Below are positions 6,250-7,860 of a stretch of 7,860 nt of DNA, in pieces. The stretch is from Bacillota bacterium (GTDB lineage Bacteria > Bacillota > Clostridia > Oscillospirales > Ruminococcaceae), in the NCBI GenBank assembly GCA_023391005.1, contig JAEWBS010000087.1:1-7860 (forward strand), written 5' to 3'. A model generated the notes under the pieces. That model had not been told where the DNA came from, ran no database searches, and saw nothing but the letters and a program-made list of their open reading frames with translations. The stretch's first letter is position 1. Every line of letters begins with the position of its first letter. Both the position numbers and the translations under genes were made by a program.

Positions 6250-7170
6250 TTGAACTATCTGGATATTGAGATTTTTCTGACCATTGTGGCGACCAAGAGC
6301 ATCACCAAGGCCGCGGATATCCTCTTTCTCTCGCAGCCCACGATCAGCCATCGGCTCAGTATGCTTGAGAAAACTCTGGGTATTTCGCTGATGACGCGGA
6401 ACAAGGGCCATAAGAGCATCCAACTGACCATGAAGGGCGAGGAATTCCTGCCCATAGCGCAGCGGTGGATCTCGTTGATGAAAGAGACGCAGGCACTCAA
6501 GGATACAGAAGAAAGTCTGTATATCAAGCTGGGCGTCACCGACAGTCTGAATATTGCCGTGATGGCCCCCTTCTACTGCGCGCTGCTTAAAAGCGGCTCG
6601 CCGTTAGACCTACGCATTCAGACGCACCATTCTTCAGAACTTTACAATATGCTGGAAAACCACGAGATTGACATGGCGTTTGTTTACCACAACCTGTACT
6701 ACAAAAACGTCTTAACCGAAGAGATATTCAGCGAACGCCTCTATCTCATCCAATCCGATCCGCCGGCGATCCCTAAGACGGTGATCCACACCCGGGAGCT
6801 GGACCCCAACAATGAGATTTTTCTCAGCTGGGACAACAACTATCAGATTTGGCATGATCAGTGGATTAGCCGAATGCCGCGACCAAAAGCCTCCATCGAC
6901 ACCATCGCTTTGGCGCTGCGCATGTGGGATCAGGATTGCTACTGGATGATTGCCCCGGTGTCGGTCATCCTCGAATTTTGTAAAACACGCACCTTTTTTA
7001 TCAGCGAAATTGAAAACCGGCCGCCCGACCGCGTCTGCTATAAGGTGACCCATAAAAACCCAAGCCCGATCACCAACCAGTCTATCAAATATTTTGAGGA
7101 TAGGCTATCTAAATTTATGGCTGAGCAGAATTTTGCGTTATCCACCGGTCAACTTCGCATAGGTCAATAA
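6250..7170 (+). CDS. LysR-type transcriptional regulator
   Basis: A complete 306-residue protein, normal length for the family. The N-terminus has the winged helix-turn-helix: IFLTIVATKSITKAADIL leads into helix residues about 18-37 (LSQPTISHRLSMLE), followed by the usual LGISLMTRNK and LTMKGEEF wing (about 43-65). Residues from about 90 onward are the periplasmic-binding-like effector domain, including DMAFVYHN and a C-terminal region without motifs I recognise. The start is a TTG at 6250, chosen because AAGGGG lies about 9 nt upstream and the HTH begins at the expected distance; no in-frame ATG exists near it. It is divergent from pxpB and upstream of the aminotransferase, as is usual for LysR regulators that control neighbouring catabolic genes. 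Its likely effector is a substrate or product of the pathway, which cannot be named from sequence. Confidence 0.95.
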   Translation: MNYLDIEIFLTIVATKSITKAADILFLSQPTISHRLSMLEKTLGISLMTRNKGHKSIQLTMKGEEFLPIAQRWISLMKETQALKDTEESLYIKLGVTDSLNIAVMAPFYCALLKSGSPLDLRIQTHHSSELYNMLENHEIDMAFVYHNLYYKNVLTEEIFSERLYLIQSDPPAIPKTVIHTRELDPNNEIFLSWDNNYQIWHDQWISRMPRPKASIDTIALALRMWDQDCYWMIAPVSVILEFCKTRTFFISEIENRPPDRVCYKVTHKNPSPITNQSIKYFEDRLSKFMAEQNFALSTGQLRIGQ

Positions 7171-7185
7171 CATTAATCTTCTTTC

Positions 7186-7214
7186 TAAGAGCAGGCCGAT
7201 TGGTACTGCTCTTA
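7186..7214 (+). terminator. Probable terminator after the LysR gene
   Basis: TAAGAGCAG (7186-7194) and CTGCTCTTA (7206-7214) form a perfect 9-bp stem with an 11-nt loop, 15 nt after the LysR stop codon. The following sequence is A/T-rich (ATTATTTATATTTAAT) rather than a clean T run, so termination may be weak. Confidence 0.55.
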
Positions 7215-7248
7215 ATTATTTATATTTAATATATTTTATATAGGAAAT

Positions 7249-7267
7249 ATTTATTTTACAAATAAAT
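7249..7267 (+). promoter_or_regulatory. Putative LysR-regulator operator, copy 2 (aminotransferase)
   Basis: ATTTATTTTACAAATAAAT is a perfect 8-bp inverted repeat around a central TAC, and includes a symmetric T-N11-A as in many LysR sites. It covers the -35 box of the aminotransferase promoter, exactly as copy 1 covers that of pxp. A further perfect palindrome ATCTATAGAT (7269-7278) follows between -35 and -10. Confidence 0.55.
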
Positions 7268-7283
7268 CATCTATAGATATAAT
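7255..7283 (+). promoter_or_regulatory. Promoter of the aminotransferase gene
   Basis: -35 TTTACA (7255-7260), 17-bp spacer, perfect -10 TATAAT (7278-7283). The predicted start is near 7290, giving a leader of about 60 nt. The boxes and spacing are identical to those of the pxp promoter. Confidence 0.75.
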
Positions 7284-7351
7284 ACGAATTAATCAAAAGG
7301 GTTAAAAGCAAAACGCAAACTTCCAGACAACAGACTGAAGGGAGAATAAAT

Positions 7352-7860
7352 ATGTTTGAATCCGCCAACCGAATGGAAGCGCTCCCCTTTTCCGGAATCC
7401 GTGTGATGATGGAAAGGGCTACGCAGATGCAAAAAAATGGGGCTGATGTCATTCACATGGAGATCGGCCGCCCCGACTTTGATACCCCCGAGGTGATCAA
7501 GCAGGCTGCCTTCGACAGCATCCAAAAAGGAAACGTGTTTTACACCTCTAATTATGGCACGCCTGAGCTGCGCCGCGCCATTGCGGAAAAGCTGACCCGC
7601 GAGAACGGCATTGCCTATACGCCGGAGGAAATTCTGGTAACCATCGGCGTGGGCGAAGGCACCTACGCCGCCATTGCCGCCTTCTTAAACCCCGGGGATG
7701 AGATTTTGGTGCCCGACCCCGTCTGGCTCAACTACCTTCACGTCCCGAACTTTTTTGGCGCCTGCCCGGTCACCTACTCTCTGCGCGAGGAGAATGACTA
7801 CCAGCTGGATATCGCGGAGATTGAGCGGCTGATAACCGATAAGACCCGCATGATGGTCAT
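7352..7860 (+). CDS. Class I/II PLP-dependent aminotransferase, N-terminal part (cut by window edge)
   Basis: The ATG at 7352 follows AAGGGAG by 7 nt and opens 169 codons that run off the window. The family is about 380-400 residues, so under half is present. Visible blocks: MEIGRPDFDTP near 36-46 (substrate-binding N-terminal arm), YTSNYGTPELRRAIAEKL near 64-81, the phosphate-binding VTIGVGEGTYAAIAAFLNPGDEI segment near 97-119 and VPDPVWLNY near 121-129. This is fold-type I aspartate/aromatic aminotransferase style; the catalytic lysine and the NPTG-like motif lie beyond the edge. It transfers an amino group between an amino acid and a 2-oxoacid in the cytoplasm; donor and acceptor are not identifiable. 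The shared operator and promoter with the pxp unit suggest it acts on the amino acid released by the lactam-opening enzyme. Confidence 0.92.
   Translation, partial: MFESANRMEALPFSGIRVMMERATQMQKNGADVIHMEIGRPDFDTPEVIKQAAFDSIQKGNVFYTSNYGTPELRRAIAEKLTRENGIAYTPEEILVTIGVGEGTYAAIAAFLNPGDEILVPDPVWLNYLHVPNFFGACPVTYSLREENDYQLDIAEIERLITDKTRMMV

Overview
The window looks like a moderate-GC Bacillota (Clostridia-like) genome. Coding regions are GC-balanced, gene gaps are AT-rich, Shine-Dalgarno sequences are strong (GGAGG/AAGGGG), promoters are close to the sigma-A consensus, and one GTG and one TTG start are used. This is inferred from composition and signals, not from a marker gene. The window holds nine items with coding support: seven complete genes, plus one gene cut off at each edge. 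No RNA gene, insertion sequence, CRISPR array or origin was seen.

Left part (1-2100, minus strand): a promoter at 2051-2079 drives two tandem zinc-dependent medium-chain dehydrogenases (polyol/threonine dehydrogenase type). The second is truncated at the window edge. The 25-bp junction contains a small perfect hairpin that covers the downstream ribosome-binding site. From about 2098 to 2420 lies a stretch with no convincing gene, containing two inverted repeats of unknown role.

Middle part (2421-6130, minus strand): a probable transcription unit reading pxpB - pxpC - pxpA - D-2-hydroxyacid dehydrogenase, ending in a strong rho-independent terminator at 2421-2463. PxpBCA are the three subunits of the prokaryotic ATP-dependent 5-oxoprolinase family (KipI/KipA/LamB-YcsF). 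pxpB and pxpC overlap by 4 bp, and pxpC and pxpA are 9 bp apart. Several PxpA and PxpB signature motifs differ from the forms I recall, so the true lactam substrate is uncertain.

Right part (6131-7860): a divergent LysR-type regulator starts from a TTG codon. Its promoter shares its -35 region, on the opposite strand, with the pxp promoter. Downstream of it is the N-terminal half of a class I/II PLP-dependent aminotransferase. The most notable regulatory signal is a 19-bp near-palindrome, ATTTATTTTACAAATAAAT, over the -35 box of the aminotransferase promoter. It recurs with 17 of 19 identical bases at exactly the same place in the pxp promoter. Both promoters are TTTACA-17 bp-TATAAT. This links the aminotransferase and the oxoprolinase operon into one likely regulon.

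Taken together, the LysR-centred genes could form a small catabolic route: lactam (for example 5-oxoproline) hydrolysed to an amino acid, transaminated to a 2-oxoacid, then reduced to a D-2-hydroxyacid. The enzyme classes are well supported. The order of steps and the substrates are inference.
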